From NCBI GenBank assembly GCA_017644425.1, contig JAEPLN010000001.1:1488001-1552000 (forward strand): a DNA stretch of 64,000 nucleotides, written 5' to 3'. Position numbers and translations under genes: made by a program. Below are positions 9,596 to 20,473 of this stretch, in pieces (positions within the stretch are counted from its first letter, which is position 1; each line of letters opens with the position of its first letter). The notes below the pieces were generated by a model that saw nothing but the letters and a program-made list of their open reading frames with translations, made no database searches and had not been told where the DNA came from. This DNA is from Prochlorococcus marinus CUG1433 (GTDB taxonomy: Bacteria > Cyanobacteriota > Cyanobacteriia > PCC-6307 > Cyanobiaceae).

Positions 9596-11035
9596 ATGAA
9601 TCTACCTGTAATCATTAAATTCGTTATTGACCTTCTAGCAGTACTTTTACTGGCTTTGGGAATAAAAGGATTGTCAAAAGTAAAATCAGCAAGGGATGCC
9701 AACAGATTAGCTGCATTTGCAATGTCGCTATCAGTAGTAGGATTACTTTCTTATTATTTAGGCACTTCTGGAATTGCTATTCAGTCTTGGATTTGGATAA
9801 TAATTGGATCAATCTCAGGTAGTTTATTCGGAGCAATTCTTGCAAAAAAAGTACCTATGACCTCCATGCCTGAAACAGTGGCATTGTTTAATGGTTGTGG
9901 AGGAATGTCATCACTTTTAGTGGCCTTAGGAGTAGCTATTTTTCCTATATCTAGTGGCCAAGAAAATTTTGATATTTTTAAGTCACTGATTAACGAGCTT
10001 TCAATATCTGTTTCTATATTTGTTGGTGCCATAACTTTCACAGGTTCAATTGTGGCGATGGCAAAGTTACAGGGTTGGTTGTCAACTCCAGGATGGACTC
10101 AGAGCAAAGTTAGACATTTTGTAAATATTGTTTTTGCAGTTGCTTCCTTGATAGCCTTTTTTGATTTGATAAACGGTAATACAAGTTCTATTTGGCTTTT
10201 AGTTATAGTTTCTTCTTTATTAGGTATTGGAGTTACTTTGCCAATTGGTGGAGCTGATATGCCAGTCGTTATATCTTTGTTAAATAGCTATTCAGGGATT
10301 GCAGCAGCAGCAGCAGGGTTCGTTGTAGATAGTCAGCTTTTGATAGTAGCAGGCGCAATGGTTGGAGCGGCAGGTCTAATTCTTACTCAAGTAATGTGCA
10401 AGGGTATGAATAGATCATTGGTCTCAGTTCTTTTTGGAGGATCTTTATCTGCACAAAGTACAGCCTCTTCTGGTTCAGGAGAATATACAAATATAACTTC
10501 TTGCAGTGTTGAAGAATGTGCATTGACTTTAGAGGCAGCTAATAAGGTAATTATTGTTCCTGGTTATGGTCTAGCGGTAGCTCAAGCTCAACATACTTTG
10601 AGGGAAGTGACAAAAAAACTAGAGCAAAACGGTATTGAAGTTGTTTACGCAATTCATCCTGTAGCAGGGAGGATGCCTGGACATATGAATGTACTTTTAG
10701 CAGAAGCAGATGTTCCTTACGAACAACTTAAAGAGATGGACGTTGTAAATCCTGATTTTCCAGCAACGGATGTTGTTTTAGTTTTAGGAGCAAATGATGT
10801 GGTTAATCCTCAAGCTAAAAATGATAGCTCTTCTCCTTTATATGGGATGCCAGTTCTTGATGTGCAGGAAGCAAGAACGGTATTTGTAATTAAACGTGGT
10901 ATGAGTGCAGGTTACTCAGGAATAAAAAATGATTTATTTGATTTGCCAAATACCTCAATGGTCTTTGGTGATGCAAAAAAGGTGCTGAATGATTTGATTG
11001 GAGAATTAAAGGATCTTGGGGTTGGGGAGAAATAA
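9596..11035 (+). CDS. pntB: NAD(P) transhydrogenase beta subunit
   Basis: 479 residues. The N-terminal two thirds are membrane helices, including MTSMPETVALFNGCGGMSS and LPIGGADMPVVISLLNSYSG. The C-terminal NADP(H)-binding dIII domain shows VIIVPGYGLAVAQAQHTL and the GRMPGHMNVLLAEADVPY block. It couples hydride transfer between NADH and NADP+ to proton movement. The 3' end overlaps the following YheT-like hydrolase gene by 20 bp. Confidence 0.97.
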   Translation: MNLPVIIKFVIDLLAVLLLALGIKGLSKVKSARDANRLAAFAMSLSVVGLLSYYLGTSGIAIQSWIWIIIGSISGSLFGAILAKKVPMTSMPETVALFNGCGGMSSLLVALGVAIFPISSGQENFDIFKSLINELSISVSIFVGAITFTGSIVAMAKLQGWLSTPGWTQSKVRHFVNIVFAVASLIAFFDLINGNTSSIWLLVIVSSLLGIGVTLPIGGADMPVVISLLNSYSGIAAAAAGFVVDSQLLIVAGAMVGAAGLILTQVMCKGMNRSLVSVLFGGSLSAQSTASSGSGEYTNITSCSVEECALTLEAANKVIIVPGYGLAVAQAQHTLREVTKKLEQNGIEVVYAIHPVAGRMPGHMNVLLAEADVPYEQLKEMDVVNPDFPATDVVLVLGANDVVNPQAKNDSSSPLYGMPVLDVQEARTVFVIKRGMSAGYSGIKNDLFDLPNTSMVFGDAKKVLNDLIGELKDLGVGEK

Positions 11036-12101
11036 TAGTATATCTTTTAGTTTTTCAGATTACTTAAAAAATAAGCCATTTCGAGAAGTTTTACCTTGGA
11101 TAGGTGGCGACTTACAAACTTTGAGAGATACTTTTGTTATTGATTTTGGCAAATCAAAAAAAAATAAAAAAATATTCTTTCCGATTAATAAAATTCTTTC
11201 AAAAAAATTTGAATGTGATTATCTTCTAGGGTTTTTAGAATTACCTGAAAACTTAGTCTCACTTAAGGGTTTTGTAATCGTTACACATGGTTTAGGGGGC
11301 TCAACTAAACGGTTTGGTTTAAGGAGAATCTCTAGGAAATTAGCAAATAATGGTTTTGGAGTTCTTAAATTAAATCTAAGAGGATCTGGATCTTCGAGAT
11401 ATTTAGCTAAAGGAAATTATTGTGCTAGATGCTCCAGTGATGTTATTTCAGCAATTAATTATTTTAAAAAATTCATTAATTTAGAGTTTAAAGATCTCAT
11501 TAAGATGAATAATCTTCCAATTTACGGAGTTGGATTATCTTTAGGCGGAACAATTCTTTTAAATGCCTGTTTAGATTACGATGAAAACAAAGGAGAAAAA
11601 CTTTTAGATGGCCTAGCTTGTGTAAGTAGCCCTTTAGATTTATCATCATGCAGTCTCTGTATTGAAAAATCTAGAAATTATATCTACCAAAAATGGTTAC
11701 TTCATCGCTTAAAAAATCAGTTATGGGAGGGATTTAATGATGAAGGCAAAATTCTTAATAATGAGAAATTAAGAAAAAAAATTAGAGCTTTAAAAAGTAT
11801 AAGGGAATTTGATCAGAAATTTACAGCTCCAAGTTGGGGATTTGATTCTTTAGAAGATTATTATGTTAAAGCTTCTCCAATATTTAGAATCCAAAACTTA
11901 GTAAAAAAATTACCTCAAATGCTTTTTATTCATGCCAAGGATGATCCTTGGGTTCCATATAATGCAACTTTGAATTTAAGAGGAAAATTTATTGATAAAT
12001 TTACTATTTTTATAACTGAAAAAGGAGGTCATAATGGTTTTCACTCTATTAATGGCTGCTGGTCAGACGAAGTAGTAAAGAACTGGTTTATTAGTATCTA
12101 G
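11016..12101 (+). CDS. YheT-family alpha/beta hydrolase
   Basis: 361 residues. YheT/AB-hydrolase-1 pattern: N-terminal PFREVLPWIGGDLQTLRD, oxyanion-hole VTHGLGGSTKRFG, nucleophile elbow GVGLSLGGTIL, acid segment HAKDDPWVPY and catalytic His in GGHNGF. The family includes esterases of uncertain substrate. Translation probably starts at TTG 11016 (or TTG 11022) inside the end of pntB, implying coupled translation. The 3' end overlaps the converging ferredoxin-like gene by 11 bp. Confidence 0.88.
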   Translation: MGLGRNNSISFSFSDYLKNKPFREVLPWIGGDLQTLRDTFVIDFGKSKKNKKIFFPINKILSKKFECDYLLGFLELPENLVSLKGFVIVTHGLGGSTKRFGLRRISRKLANNGFGVLKLNLRGSGSSRYLAKGNYCARCSSDVISAINYFKKFINLEFKDLIKMNNLPIYGVGLSLGGTILLNACLDYDENKGEKLLDGLACVSSPLDLSSCSLCIEKSRNYIYQKWLLHRLKNQLWEGFNDEGKILNNEKLRKKIRALKSIREFDQKFTAPSWGFDSLEDYYVKASPIFRIQNLVKKLPQMLFIHAKDDPWVPYNATLNLRGKFIDKFTIFITEKGGHNGFHSINGCWSDEVVKNWFISI

Positions 12102-12432
12102 GACTATTTAAAAATGGTGTTTTTTTAAAAATCCATTTTTCTATTGGCTTACCGTTAATAATATGTGAGGTAAAAATTTCTGAAATTTTTTCTGGAGAAA
12201 CTTTCTCGTACCAAATACCATCAGGCCAAATAAGAAGAATTGGGCCGTTCTTACATATCCTTAAACAGTCAGCTTTTGATCTTAATATATGAATGTTTTT
12301 TGTACAGGGATCATTCTCAAATTTTTTTAAAGTCTTTTTAAGACATTCCCATGTTTTTTGACCTTCATTGCCTTTAAAGCATTTCTGTTTTGTGGGTGTT
12401 GCGCATAGTAGAAGATGCTTTTTAATATTCAC
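12091..12432 (-). CDS. Thioredoxin-fold (2Fe-2S) ferredoxin-like protein
   Basis: 113 residues. The cysteine pattern LLLCATPTKQKCF ... ADCLRICKNGPILLIWPDG fits the thioredoxin-like [2Fe-2S] ferredoxin family (C-x7-C ... C-x3-C), known for small electron carriers and NuoE-like domains. It lies 2 bp downstream of dxr on the same strand; a role supplying electrons to the MEP pathway is only a guess from location. Confidence 0.85.
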   Translation of the reverse strand: MNIKKHLLLCATPTKQKCFKGNEGQKTWECLKKTLKKFENDPCTKNIHILRSKADCLRICKNGPILLIWPDGIWYEKVSPEKISEIFTSHIINGKPIEKWIFKKTPFLNSPRY

Positions 12433-12434
12433 TT

Positions 12435-13664
12435 TTATCCAATACTTACGTATTTTTTCCCTTTTTTAATTTCTTGCTTAACAAAAAGTCTAGCCCAATT
12501 ATCTACTTCAAGAATATCCTCCAATTCTGGACTTAAATTCAAATTCTCCATATGTGATTCACATGCTTTACTTATAAATGTTGGGATTTCTTGAAAAGAA
12601 ATTTTTTCTTTAAGGAATTGTTCAACAGCCATTTCATTAGCAGCATTTAAGACTGCAGGCATAGTCCCAGAAGATTTTCCTGCGGCATAGGCAAGTCCCA
12701 TGCATGGATATTTAAACTCGTCTGGCTCTTTAAAAGTTAATTTTCCAATTTCACTTAGTTTTAATCTTTTCCAATTTGTTTTAAATCTTTCAGGCCAACT
12801 CATCGCATATAAAATAGGTAGCTTCATATCTGGCCAACCTAATTGAGCTAATACTGAAGAATCTTCCATCTCAATCATTGAATGAATAATACTTTGAGGG
12901 TGAATAACTATTTCGATATTTTCGTAAGAGGTCCCGAATAAATAATGAGCTTCTATAACTTCTAATCCTTTATTCATAAGAGTTGCAGAATCTACAGTTA
13001 TTTTTTTTCCCATATCCCAATTAGGATGTGAAGTCGCATCTTCCACTGTGACATGCTTTAAATCCTCAACGGCCCAATCTCTGAAAGCACCGCCAGAAGC
13101 TGTTAAATGTATGGCTTTTAAACCCTTAGGCATCTCTCCTGTTGAAAAATCTGCATTTTCATAATTAGGTAATCCTTGTAAACATTGAAAGATAGCAGAG
13201 TGTTCTGAATCAGCAGGTAAAAGCCTACTATTATTTTTCTTTAATGCAGGAATAACAATTGGCCCTGCTGCAATTAAAGTTTCTTTATTAGCAAGTGCAA
13301 TATTTTTCCCCGCATTAATTGCTGACATTGTTGGAATTAAGCCTGCACAGCCTACTATCCCTGTTACCACAGTATCTGCCTTATCCCAAGCCGCAACTGC
13401 GTTAATCCCCTGCTTTCCACCTAAAACCAAGGGAGCACCATCCAAATCTAAGTTATTAATATTATCTTTTAAATCTTCTATGAGATTTTCATCCTCAATT
13501 GCAACTACCTCTGGTTTATGTGTTTTAACTTGTTCAGTTAATAAATTAATATTTCTTCCCGCAGAAAGGGCTACGGCTTTAAACTTATCAGGTTGCTCAC
13601 TAGCTATTTCGAGAGTTTGAGTCCCTATTGAACCAGTAGAACCGAGCACAGTAATGTATTTCAA
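12435..13664 (-). CDS. dxr: 1-deoxy-D-xylulose 5-phosphate reductoisomerase
   Basis: 409 residues. NADPH-binding [14 protein letters not shown] (residues 8-21), substrate/metal-binding [17 protein letters not shown], and [20 protein letters not shown] with [10 protein letters not shown] are the Dxr signatures. It converts DXP to MEP, the committed step of the MEP isoprenoid pathway that feeds carotenoids, phytol and quinones. Probably co-transcribed with the ferredoxin-like gene directly downstream. Confidence 0.97.
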   Translation of the reverse strand: MKYITVLGSTGSIGTQTLEIASEQPDKFKAVALSAGRNINLLTEQVKTHKPEVVAIEDENLIEDLKDNINNLDLDGAPLVLGGKQGINAVAAWDKADTVVTGIVGCAGLIPTMSAINAGKNIALANKETLIAAGPIVIPALKKNNSRLLPADSEHSAIFQCLQGLPNYENADFSTGEMPKGLKAIHLTASGGAFRDWAVEDLKHVTVEDATSHPNWDMGKKITVDSATLMNKGLEVIEAHYLFGTSYENIEIVIHPQSIIHSMIEMEDSSVLAQLGWPDMKLPILYAMSWPERFKTNWKRLKLSEIGKLTFKEPDEFKYPCMGLAYAAGKSSGTMPAVLNAANEMAVEQFLKEKISFQEIPTFISKACESHMENLNLSPELEDILEVDNWARLFVKQEIKKGKKYVSIG

Positions 13665-13746
13665 TTTTCTCTGATATTTCTAATATCTTCCCATTTAAAG
13701 GTGTATTTAAAAAACAAAAATTTCAAATTGGTTTTTTTCTTAAAAT

Positions 13747-15216
13747 TTAGACCCTTATCCATGTTGTTATATCCTTTGATTGATCAATAAGTTCAATACC
13801 TTTTTCTTTTAACAAATTCCTGATTTCATCCGCCTTCGCATAATCCTTTTCCATTTTTGCTTTCAATCTTTCATTAATAAGCGATGATATTTCTTCTTCT
13901 TTTATTTTACTTTCTTTTACTAAAACCTCTTTTTTAAGACCAAGTACCTCAGTCAACTTTTCAAGAGTTTTAAAATTCTCAAGTAGAAAGAGTTTTTCAT
14001 TTAGGTCTATTTTAAAACCATCAACCCTTTGAAATTGGTTTAAAAAGTTTTTTAATGGTTTCGCTAAATCGTAAATAATTGCTATAGCACCTGCTGTATT
14101 AAGGTCATTTCCAAGAGCCTCAGAAAATTTAAGCTTTTTTTGAAATAATTCAAAATTTATTTTCTCTTTATATTCTTCTTCGAGAGTTTCATTTTTATCA
14201 ATATATCTAAAAGCACCTTTTGTAAGGTCCATAAAAGAAAGGGCTACATTAATGTTTTTCCAAGCTTCTGAAGCACTCCTCAAAGCTTCTTCAGTAAAAT
14301 CAAGTGGTTTTCTATAATTCACCGTCATAACAAAATATCGCAAAGTCATAGGGCTTATACCTGACTTAATCAGCTCTCTAATAGTTTTAAAATTTTTAAG
14401 TGATTTACTCATCTTTTGTCCATTTACATTGACCATCCCATTGTGTAACCAATAGTTCGCTAGCTTTTTGCCATTGGCTGCTTCTGATTGGGCGATTTCA
14501 TTCTCATGATGCGGAAAAATCAAATCAGAACCACCTAAATGGATATCAATAGTATCTCCTAATTCATCTTTAACCATTGCTGAACATTCAATATGCCATC
14601 CTGGCCTACCTTTACCCCATGGCGAATCAAAAAATGGTTCATCCTCTTTGGCTTTTTTCCATAGTGCAAAATCTTGCGGATTAAGTTTTTTACTATTTTC
14701 CTCATTAGCCATTCTTCCTTGCTGATTTATATTTTGTTCTTGTATTTTTTGATTACTTAGCTTTCCATAATTTTTATTTTTAAAAACAGAATAATAAACA
14801 TCTCCATCCCTAGAATATGCATAACCTTTGTCCTCAAGGATTTTTATGAAGGAGCAGATATTGCATATATGATTCGTTGCTCTTGGCATACTATCCGGAC
14901 GCATTATCCCTAAAGAATCCATATCTTTATGAAATTCAATAATATTTTTTTCAGATACTTCCTTCATTGAACTGCTTTCTTCTTTAGCTCTTTTTAAGAT
15001 CTTGTCATCAATATCTGTAAAATTTTGAACATACTTCACTTTGAAATCACTGTAAATTAAAAATCTTCTCAATACATCCCAAGCTATATAACTTCTGGCA
15101 TGACCAAGATGACATAAATCATAAACAGTTACTCCACAACAATAAATTTTTACTACATCATCAATAGGCTTAAAAACCTCAACTCTTTTGCTTAAAGTAT
15201 TAAAAAGTTTGATCAT
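13747..15216 (-). CDS. cysS: Cysteinyl-tRNA synthetase
   Basis: 489 residues, class I synthetase. Zinc and HIGH motifs lie at YCCGVTVYDLCHLGHARSY; the KMSKS loop is NGQKMSKSLKNF; a second zinc-ligand region is GRPGWHIECSAM with GGSDLIFPHHENE. It charges tRNA-Cys. It lies 24 bp downstream of polA on the same strand, suggesting a polA-cysS(-dxr) transcript. Confidence 0.98.
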   Translation of the reverse strand: MIKLFNTLSKRVEVFKPIDDVVKIYCCGVTVYDLCHLGHARSYIAWDVLRRFLIYSDFKVKYVQNFTDIDDKILKRAKEESSSMKEVSEKNIIEFHKDMDSLGIMRPDSMPRATNHICNICSFIKILEDKGYAYSRDGDVYYSVFKNKNYGKLSNQKIQEQNINQQGRMANEENSKKLNPQDFALWKKAKEDEPFFDSPWGKGRPGWHIECSAMVKDELGDTIDIHLGGSDLIFPHHENEIAQSEAANGKKLANYWLHNGMVNVNGQKMSKSLKNFKTIRELIKSGISPMTLRYFVMTVNYRKPLDFTEEALRSASEAWKNINVALSFMDLTKGAFRYIDKNETLEEEYKEKINFELFQKKLKFSEALGNDLNTAGAIAIIYDLAKPLKNFLNQFQRVDGFKIDLNEKLFLLENFKTLEKLTEVLGLKKEVLVKESKIKEEEISSLINERLKAKMEKDYAKADEIRNLLKEKGIELIDQSKDITTWIRV

Positions 15217-15240
15217 CTTAAACTAAGTATTTCATAAGGT

Positions 15241-18171
15241 TTATTTTGTCTCCATCCAATTGTCTCCAATTCCAATATCAACTAAAAGAGGCACACTTAA
15301 TTTTACACAATCTTCCATAGTCTTTTTTACTAATTTTGTCGTAATTTCCAAAGAATCTGGTTCAACCTCAAACAATAATTCATCATGTACTTGTAAAAGC
15401 ATTTTTGCGGGAAGATTCATTTCTATGAATTTCTTATTTAGTTGAACCATTGCAATTTTAATAATGTCTGCACTTGAACCTTGAATTGGTGCATTGGCTG
15501 CGGCTCTTAATGACTGTGCTTCCATACCAGCTCTTCTTGCAGATTGCAGGTCAATTTCGTAAGGATCTTTCCCTATTAATCTTCCAAGTCCATTTTTATC
15601 AAACTTAAATTCTCTTTTTCGACCAAAAATTGTCTTTACATAACCTTTTGATAAGGCAAGCCTTTCTTGGAGTTCAAGAAATTTGAAAATTTTTGAATAT
15701 CTTTCTTTGTATTTTATTAGGAATTCTTTTGCCTCTGGAGTACTTACTCCTGTTGAACGGGCAAACTTTTTAATACCCATTCCGTAGATAACTCCAAAAT
15801 TTATTGTTTTCCCAACTCTCCTTTCGTCGGATGATATTTCTTCTTTCTCGAAAATTAATCTTGCAGTCAAAGAATGAATGTCATCATTTTTATGAAACGC
15901 ATTAATTAGGATTTCTTCTTCCGCTAAGTGAGCAAGTATTCTTAATTCGATCTGAGAATAATCTGCTGATAAAAGTTTCCAATTTTTTTCAGGCAAGAAT
16001 GCTTTTCTGATTCGCCTACTAAATTCAGTCCTAACTGGGATATTTTGAAGATTAGGATTGCTACTACTTAGTCTCCCAGTCGCTGTAGCAGCTTGATTAA
16101 AGTTTGTATGAACTCTTCCTGTCTTTTCGTTAATAAGACTTGGAAGAGCATCAATATAGGTACTAAGTAATTTGCTAAGAGTTCTGTGTTTAATTAAATG
16201 ATGAATTATTTCATGTTCGTCGACTAATCTTTCAAGAACTACTGCATCTGTACTCCATCCTGTTTTTGTTTTCCTTGATTTTTTCTTATCCAAATTTAAT
16301 TTTTCAAACAAGATCTCACCAAGTTGTTTTGGTGAAGATAGATTAAAAGTCTCCCCTGCTAATTCATAAACTTTACTTTCAATATCTTCTAAGGTACTTT
16401 TTAGTTCTTTTGAGAGTTTATCTAAATAAGGGATGTCGATGGTTATTCCATTCATTTCCATTTGAGACAATACTGGCTCTAATGGCAGCTCGATTTCTTC
16501 GAACAATTTGATTAATTCATTTTTTTCTGTTGAAAATCGTTCTTTAAAAATTTTGACGATCTTAAAAGTTAGAAATACATCATAACCGCAGTAAATACTA
16601 GCTTCATCAATATCAACAAATGAAAAGTCTTTATTTTTTCCAACTGTTTCCTTAAATGAAGGAGGCTTAAATCCAAATAATCTAAAACTAATTTCACTTA
16701 ACCCATGCTTCTCCTGATTATTTAAAAGATAGTCTGCTAACAAGGTGTCAAAGGTTACGCCTTTAAGATCAAGTCCGTGATTAAAAAATATTTGCCTGTC
16801 AAATTTAGAATTTTGGAGTGCCTTTTCTTTTTTTGGATCTTCTATCCAAGTTCTTAGTTTTGAGAAAACATATTCAATCGATAATTGATTGGTAGTCTCT
16901 TTTTTTGTTTGATGACCAAGAGGTATATAAAATAAATCATCAGTTTCTTCTCCAAGACACAGTCCTATCCCAACAAGTTCCGCATCGATTGGATTTAAAC
17001 TATTAGTCTCTGTATCTAAAGAAACTATCTCATTGGTCTTTTCTAATCTTTGAATTAATTTATCAAGTAATTCAAAATCATTTACTATATTTACTTTGAT
17101 TTTAGGGATTTTATTTTCACTATTTTCTAATTCAATTTTACTAGAGACCTTTGGATCTTTCTCCTCCTCTTTAGCCACGTTATTTTTGTCAAAACCACCT
17201 CTACTAAAAGTTGCATTGAAAATATCAACTTGCCGAAGTAGCGTTGATAATTCAAGTTTTTGCAGTGACTCTGACAGAAGTTCTTGATTTATATTTTTTA
17301 ATTCATAACCATCATTTAATATCAAAGGCACTTCAGTATTTATTTTTGCTAAATCCCTGGAAAGAAAAGCATTATGCTTGTCGTTTCTGAGCTTTTCTAT
17401 AACAGAACCTTTGATGAATCCTTTATATTTTTTATCATGGTTCTGCTGAATCTTGTCCAAAGCCTGATAAATCCCATCAAGTGTATCGTTTTCTTTTAGT
17501 AGATTAATTGCAGTTTTTGGACCTACCCCTTTAATACCAGGAATATTATCAGAACTATCACCAGTTAGAGCTTTAAGATCAACTACTCTTTCTGGCGCAA
17601 CACCTAATTTTTCTTTTACTCCATTTTCATTCATAAGAGTTGGATTACCACTTTTTGCATATGGACCACCACCCATATAAAGAACATAAATATCTTTTTG
17701 ATCATCTACTAATTGAAATAAGTCCCGATCCCCAGAAAGAATATTCACACACCACCCTTTAGAAGAAGCATCATTTGCAATTGTGCCTAGGAGATCATCT
17801 GCTTCGTAACCTGGAGATTTAAAAATTGGTAAATTAAGGCTTTTTTTTAAAATGATTTCAAGTTGTTCAATATCTTGAAAAAAAACATCTGGTGCTACAT
17901 CTCTATTGGCCTTATAATTTGGATCTAATTCATGTCTGAAAGTTGGTTTTTCGGTATCAAAAGTAATACAAACACCCTCAGGACTAATATTTTTGCAATT
18001 ATCAAGAAGGCTTTTTAGAAATCCATAAGTCACACTTGTTGGGAATCCCTCTTTAGTTGTTAAACCTCCATCAATCCCTTTGCTGAATGCATAGAAGCTT
18101 CTAAATGCAAGTGAATGACCATCGACTAAAAGTAAAATTGGTTTTTTAGAGTTTTCAGATTTTAAACTCAT
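15241..18171 (-). CDS. polA: DNA polymerase I
   Basis: 976 residues with all three domains. The 5'-3' nuclease shows SGDRDLFQLVDD and GDSSDNIPGIKGVGPKTA; the 3'-5' proofreading domain keeps the catalytic Asp-Glu in VSLDTETNSL; polymerase motifs are A (SADYSQIELRILAHLA), B (KTINFGVIYGMG) and C (LQVHDELLFEVE). It removes primers and fills repair gaps. The start codon overlaps the stop of the upstream HlyD-type gene (ATGA). Confidence 0.98.
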   Translation of the reverse strand: MSLKSENSKKPILLLVDGHSLAFRSFYAFSKGIDGGLTTKEGFPTSVTYGFLKSLLDNCKNISPEGVCITFDTEKPTFRHELDPNYKANRDVAPDVFFQDIEQLEIILKKSLNLPIFKSPGYEADDLLGTIANDASSKGWCVNILSGDRDLFQLVDDQKDIYVLYMGGGPYAKSGNPTLMNENGVKEKLGVAPERVVDLKALTGDSSDNIPGIKGVGPKTAINLLKENDTLDGIYQALDKIQQNHDKKYKGFIKGSVIEKLRNDKHNAFLSRDLAKINTEVPLILNDGYELKNINQELLSESLQKLELSTLLRQVDIFNATFSRGGFDKNNVAKEEEKDPKVSSKIELENSENKIPKIKVNIVNDFELLDKLIQRLEKTNEIVSLDTETNSLNPIDAELVGIGLCLGEETDDLFYIPLGHQTKKETTNQLSIEYVFSKLRTWIEDPKKEKALQNSKFDRQIFFNHGLDLKGVTFDTLLADYLLNNQEKHGLSEISFRLFGFKPPSFKETVGKNKDFSFVDIDEASIYCGYDVFLTFKIVKIFKERFSTEKNELIKLFEEIELPLEPVLSQMEMNGITIDIPYLDKLSKELKSTLEDIESKVYELAGETFNLSSPKQLGEILFEKLNLDKKKSRKTKTGWSTDAVVLERLVDEHEIIHHLIKHRTLSKLLSTYIDALPSLINEKTGRVHTNFNQAATATGRLSSSNPNLQNIPVRTEFSRRIRKAFLPEKNWKLLSADYSQIELRILAHLAEEEILINAFHKNDDIHSLTARLIFEKEEISSDERRVGKTINFGVIYGMGIKKFARSTGVSTPEAKEFLIKYKERYSKIFKFLELQERLALSKGYVKTIFGRKREFKFDKNGLGRLIGKDPYEIDLQSARRAGMEAQSLRAAANAPIQGSSADIIKIAMVQLNKKFIEMNLPAKMLLQVHDELLFEVEPDSLEITTKLVKKTMEDCVKLSVPLLVDIGIGDNWMETK

Positions 18172-19229
18172 TTTCTCTTCTTAGCCCAAGGTGGAATATC
18201 AATAAAGATTTGCTCTCCAGGTTCTAATCCATCAATTACTGAAGTTTTATTTCCACTACTGATCCCAATTTCAATTTTTTCAAATTTGGGAGAATTGTTT
18301 TTATCAACTTTCAAAATTCCCTTTTCACCTTTTTCAGTGACAATAGAAACTGTTGGCACTAAGATTTTTTCTTCATTACCTTCGATTCTAAATTCAAGAT
18401 CTGCAGTCATTCCAATTTTAATTTCTTCAGAAATATCTTTAAAATTTAAAGTTACTTCGAATGAGGTTACATTATTATCTTTTACAGCTCTTGTAGCTAT
18501 TTTTTTAACTATGGCACTATATTTTTTTGAGGGATAGGCCTCAATTCTTACTGAGGCTTCTTGACCTATTTTTATTCTGCCAATGTCACTCTCAGGAACT
18601 TTAGCAACAATTTCTAGGCCCTCAGATAGTTCAAAAATAAAGTTTTTGGTTTTAGGGTCTGAACTTAAGTTTGTACTTGGTGTGACATAAGATCCTATCT
18701 CCGCATATTTTGCAGTAATCTTTCCTCCATAAGGAGCTTTAATTAGATAGAAACTTTTTTCAGCTTTTGCATCATTAAGTTTGGCGCTACTAATGTTGTA
18801 GGTATTTTTATAACTTTCGTAATCTTCTTTGCTTACTGCCCCTTCTTGATATAAATATTCTCTTCTTAAAAATTCAGATTTTTGTTTTTCGACATTTAAT
18901 TCAAGTTCTTCAATTTTATAGATAAAGTCCTCATCATCAAGTGAAGCTAAAATCTGATCTTTTTTTACAAGATCACCCTCATCTACTTTGATTTCTTTTA
19001 TTACACCTTGCTTCCGAGGTCCAATATTGCTTGTCCTGATTGCTTTTACTTCACCACTTGTATTAATTGAATCTGAGAGGATTCCTTTTTCAACTTGCAC
19101 TACAAAATCAGAAATGTCTTTTGATTTGTTTTTCTTGAAGGAATTGGTTATGAAAACGAAAAAAATAGTTAAAGAAACTAATATAATTCCACTTCTTAGA
19201 TTTATATTTTTTTTTATTAAATCAAGCAT
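18168..19229 (-). CDS. HlyD/MFP-type periplasmic adaptor of an efflux system
   Basis: 353 residues. An N-terminal membrane anchor (about residues 13-30) is followed by a biotinyl-lipoyl-like half motif GVIKEIKVDEGDLVKKDQIL, a coiled-coil hairpin (IEELELNVEKQKSEFLRREY) and beta-barrel domains, as in RND or MacA/DevB adaptors. It would bridge an inner-membrane transporter to an outer-membrane channel. No cognate permease or ATPase is adjacent; polA follows with a 4-bp overlap. Confidence 0.88.
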   Translation of the reverse strand: MLDLIKKNINLRSGIILVSLTIFFVFITNSFKKNKSKDISDFVVQVEKGILSDSINTSGEVKAIRTSNIGPRKQGVIKEIKVDEGDLVKKDQILASLDDEDFIYKIEELELNVEKQKSEFLRREYLYQEGAVSKEDYESYKNTYNISSAKLNDAKAEKSFYLIKAPYGGKITAKYAEIGSYVTPSTNLSSDPKTKNFIFELSEGLEIVAKVPESDIGRIKIGQEASVRIEAYPSKKYSAIVKKIATRAVKDNNVTSFEVTLNFKDISEEIKIGMTADLEFRIEGNEEKILVPTVSIVTEKGEKGILKVDKNNSPKFEKIEIGISSGNKTSVIDGLEPGEQIFIDIPPWAKKRK

Positions 19230-19373
19230 TTCTTTTGAAAAATAGTAATTCAGAATATTTGGGAACTAAATAAATAATCAAGTCGATTATAATTAACTTA
19301 TCCAAGATTGGTTAAGTAAATACTATATTACTAGAAGATGTTTTCTGAATAATTTTTCCATAAATTTTTTCAA

Positions 19374-20465
19374 ATGTTAAAAGCCGGTATTATTGGATTA
19401 CCAAATGTTGGAAAATCAACTTTATTTAATGCACTTGTAGAAAATGCTAAAGCTCAAGCAGCTAATTTTCCCTTTTGTACTATAGAACCTAATAAAGGTA
19501 TAGTTTCTGTCCCAGATCAAAGGTTACAAGCGTTAGGTGATTTAAGTTCTAGCCAAAATATTATCCCAACAAAAATAGAATTTGTAGATATCGCAGGACT
19601 AGTAAAAGGAGCCAGTAAAGGTGAGGGTTTGGGAAATAAATTTTTATCAAATATTAGGGAGGTTGATGCAATAGTTCATGTTGTGAGGTGCTTTGAAGAT
19701 AGTGATGTAATTCATGTTTCCGGTAAGGTAGATCCCTTGGATGACATTGAGATAATTAATCTGGAATTGAATTTAGCTGATTTATCCCAACTTCAAAAAA
19801 GAAGAGAAAGAATTAAAAAACAGGTTAGAACTAGTAAAGAGGCAGCAAAAGAAGATAATTTACTAGAAAAAATTGAAGAAGAGCTACAGAAAGGACTTTC
19901 AGTTAGATCATTATCTTTGAGTGAAGAAGAAAATTTAATAATTAAGCAACTAGGCTTCCTTACTGCTAAACCAATTATTTACGCAACAAATTTGAATGAA
20001 AATGATTTAGCTGAAGGTAATAATTTCTCATCAAAAGTTCAGAGTTTTGCAAGCAATGAAAAAACAGAATGTATAAAAATATCAGCGCAAGTCGAATCTG
20101 AATTAATAGAGTTAGAACCAGAAGATAAAAAAGATTATCTTATTGGTTTAGGAGTAGAAGAAGGGGGATTAAGTTCTTTAATTAGATCAACATATAAATT
20201 ATTGGGATTAAAAACTTATTTCACTACTGGAGAAAAGGAGACAAAAGCATGGACCATAAAAGATGGGATGACTGCGCCACAGGCAGCAGGAGTAATTCAT
20301 ACAGATTTTGAAAAAGGATTTATAAGAGCTCAGACTATTTCGTATCAAAATTTAATTGATTCAGGTTCAATTGCTAATGCCAAAACTAAAGGTCTTTTAA
20401 GAAGTGAAGGTAAAGAATATATTGTTAATGAAGGTGATGTAATGGAGTTTTTATTTAATGTTTAG
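19374..20465 (+). CDS. ychF: Redox-regulated ATPase YchF (Obg family)
   Basis: 363 residues, YchF length. G1 GLPNVGKSTLFNAL, G3 region FVDIAGLVKGASKGEGLGNKF, and a C-terminal TGS-like domain FTTGEKETKAWTIKDGMTAP with EYIVNEGDVMEFLFNV. It binds ATP rather than GTP and associates with ribosomes under stress. It converges on a small minus-strand membrane protein gene with an 8-bp gap. Confidence 0.97.
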   Translation: MLKAGIIGLPNVGKSTLFNALVENAKAQAANFPFCTIEPNKGIVSVPDQRLQALGDLSSSQNIIPTKIEFVDIAGLVKGASKGEGLGNKFLSNIREVDAIVHVVRCFEDSDVIHVSGKVDPLDDIEIINLELNLADLSQLQKRRERIKKQVRTSKEAAKEDNLLEKIEEELQKGLSVRSLSLSEEENLIIKQLGFLTAKPIIYATNLNENDLAEGNNFSSKVQSFASNEKTECIKISAQVESELIELEPEDKKDYLIGLGVEEGGLSSLIRSTYKLLGLKTYFTTGEKETKAWTIKDGMTAPQAAGVIHTDFEKGFIRAQTISYQNLIDSGSIANAKTKGLLRSEGKEYIVNEGDVMEFLFNV

Positions 20466-20473
20466 TAAGTCTC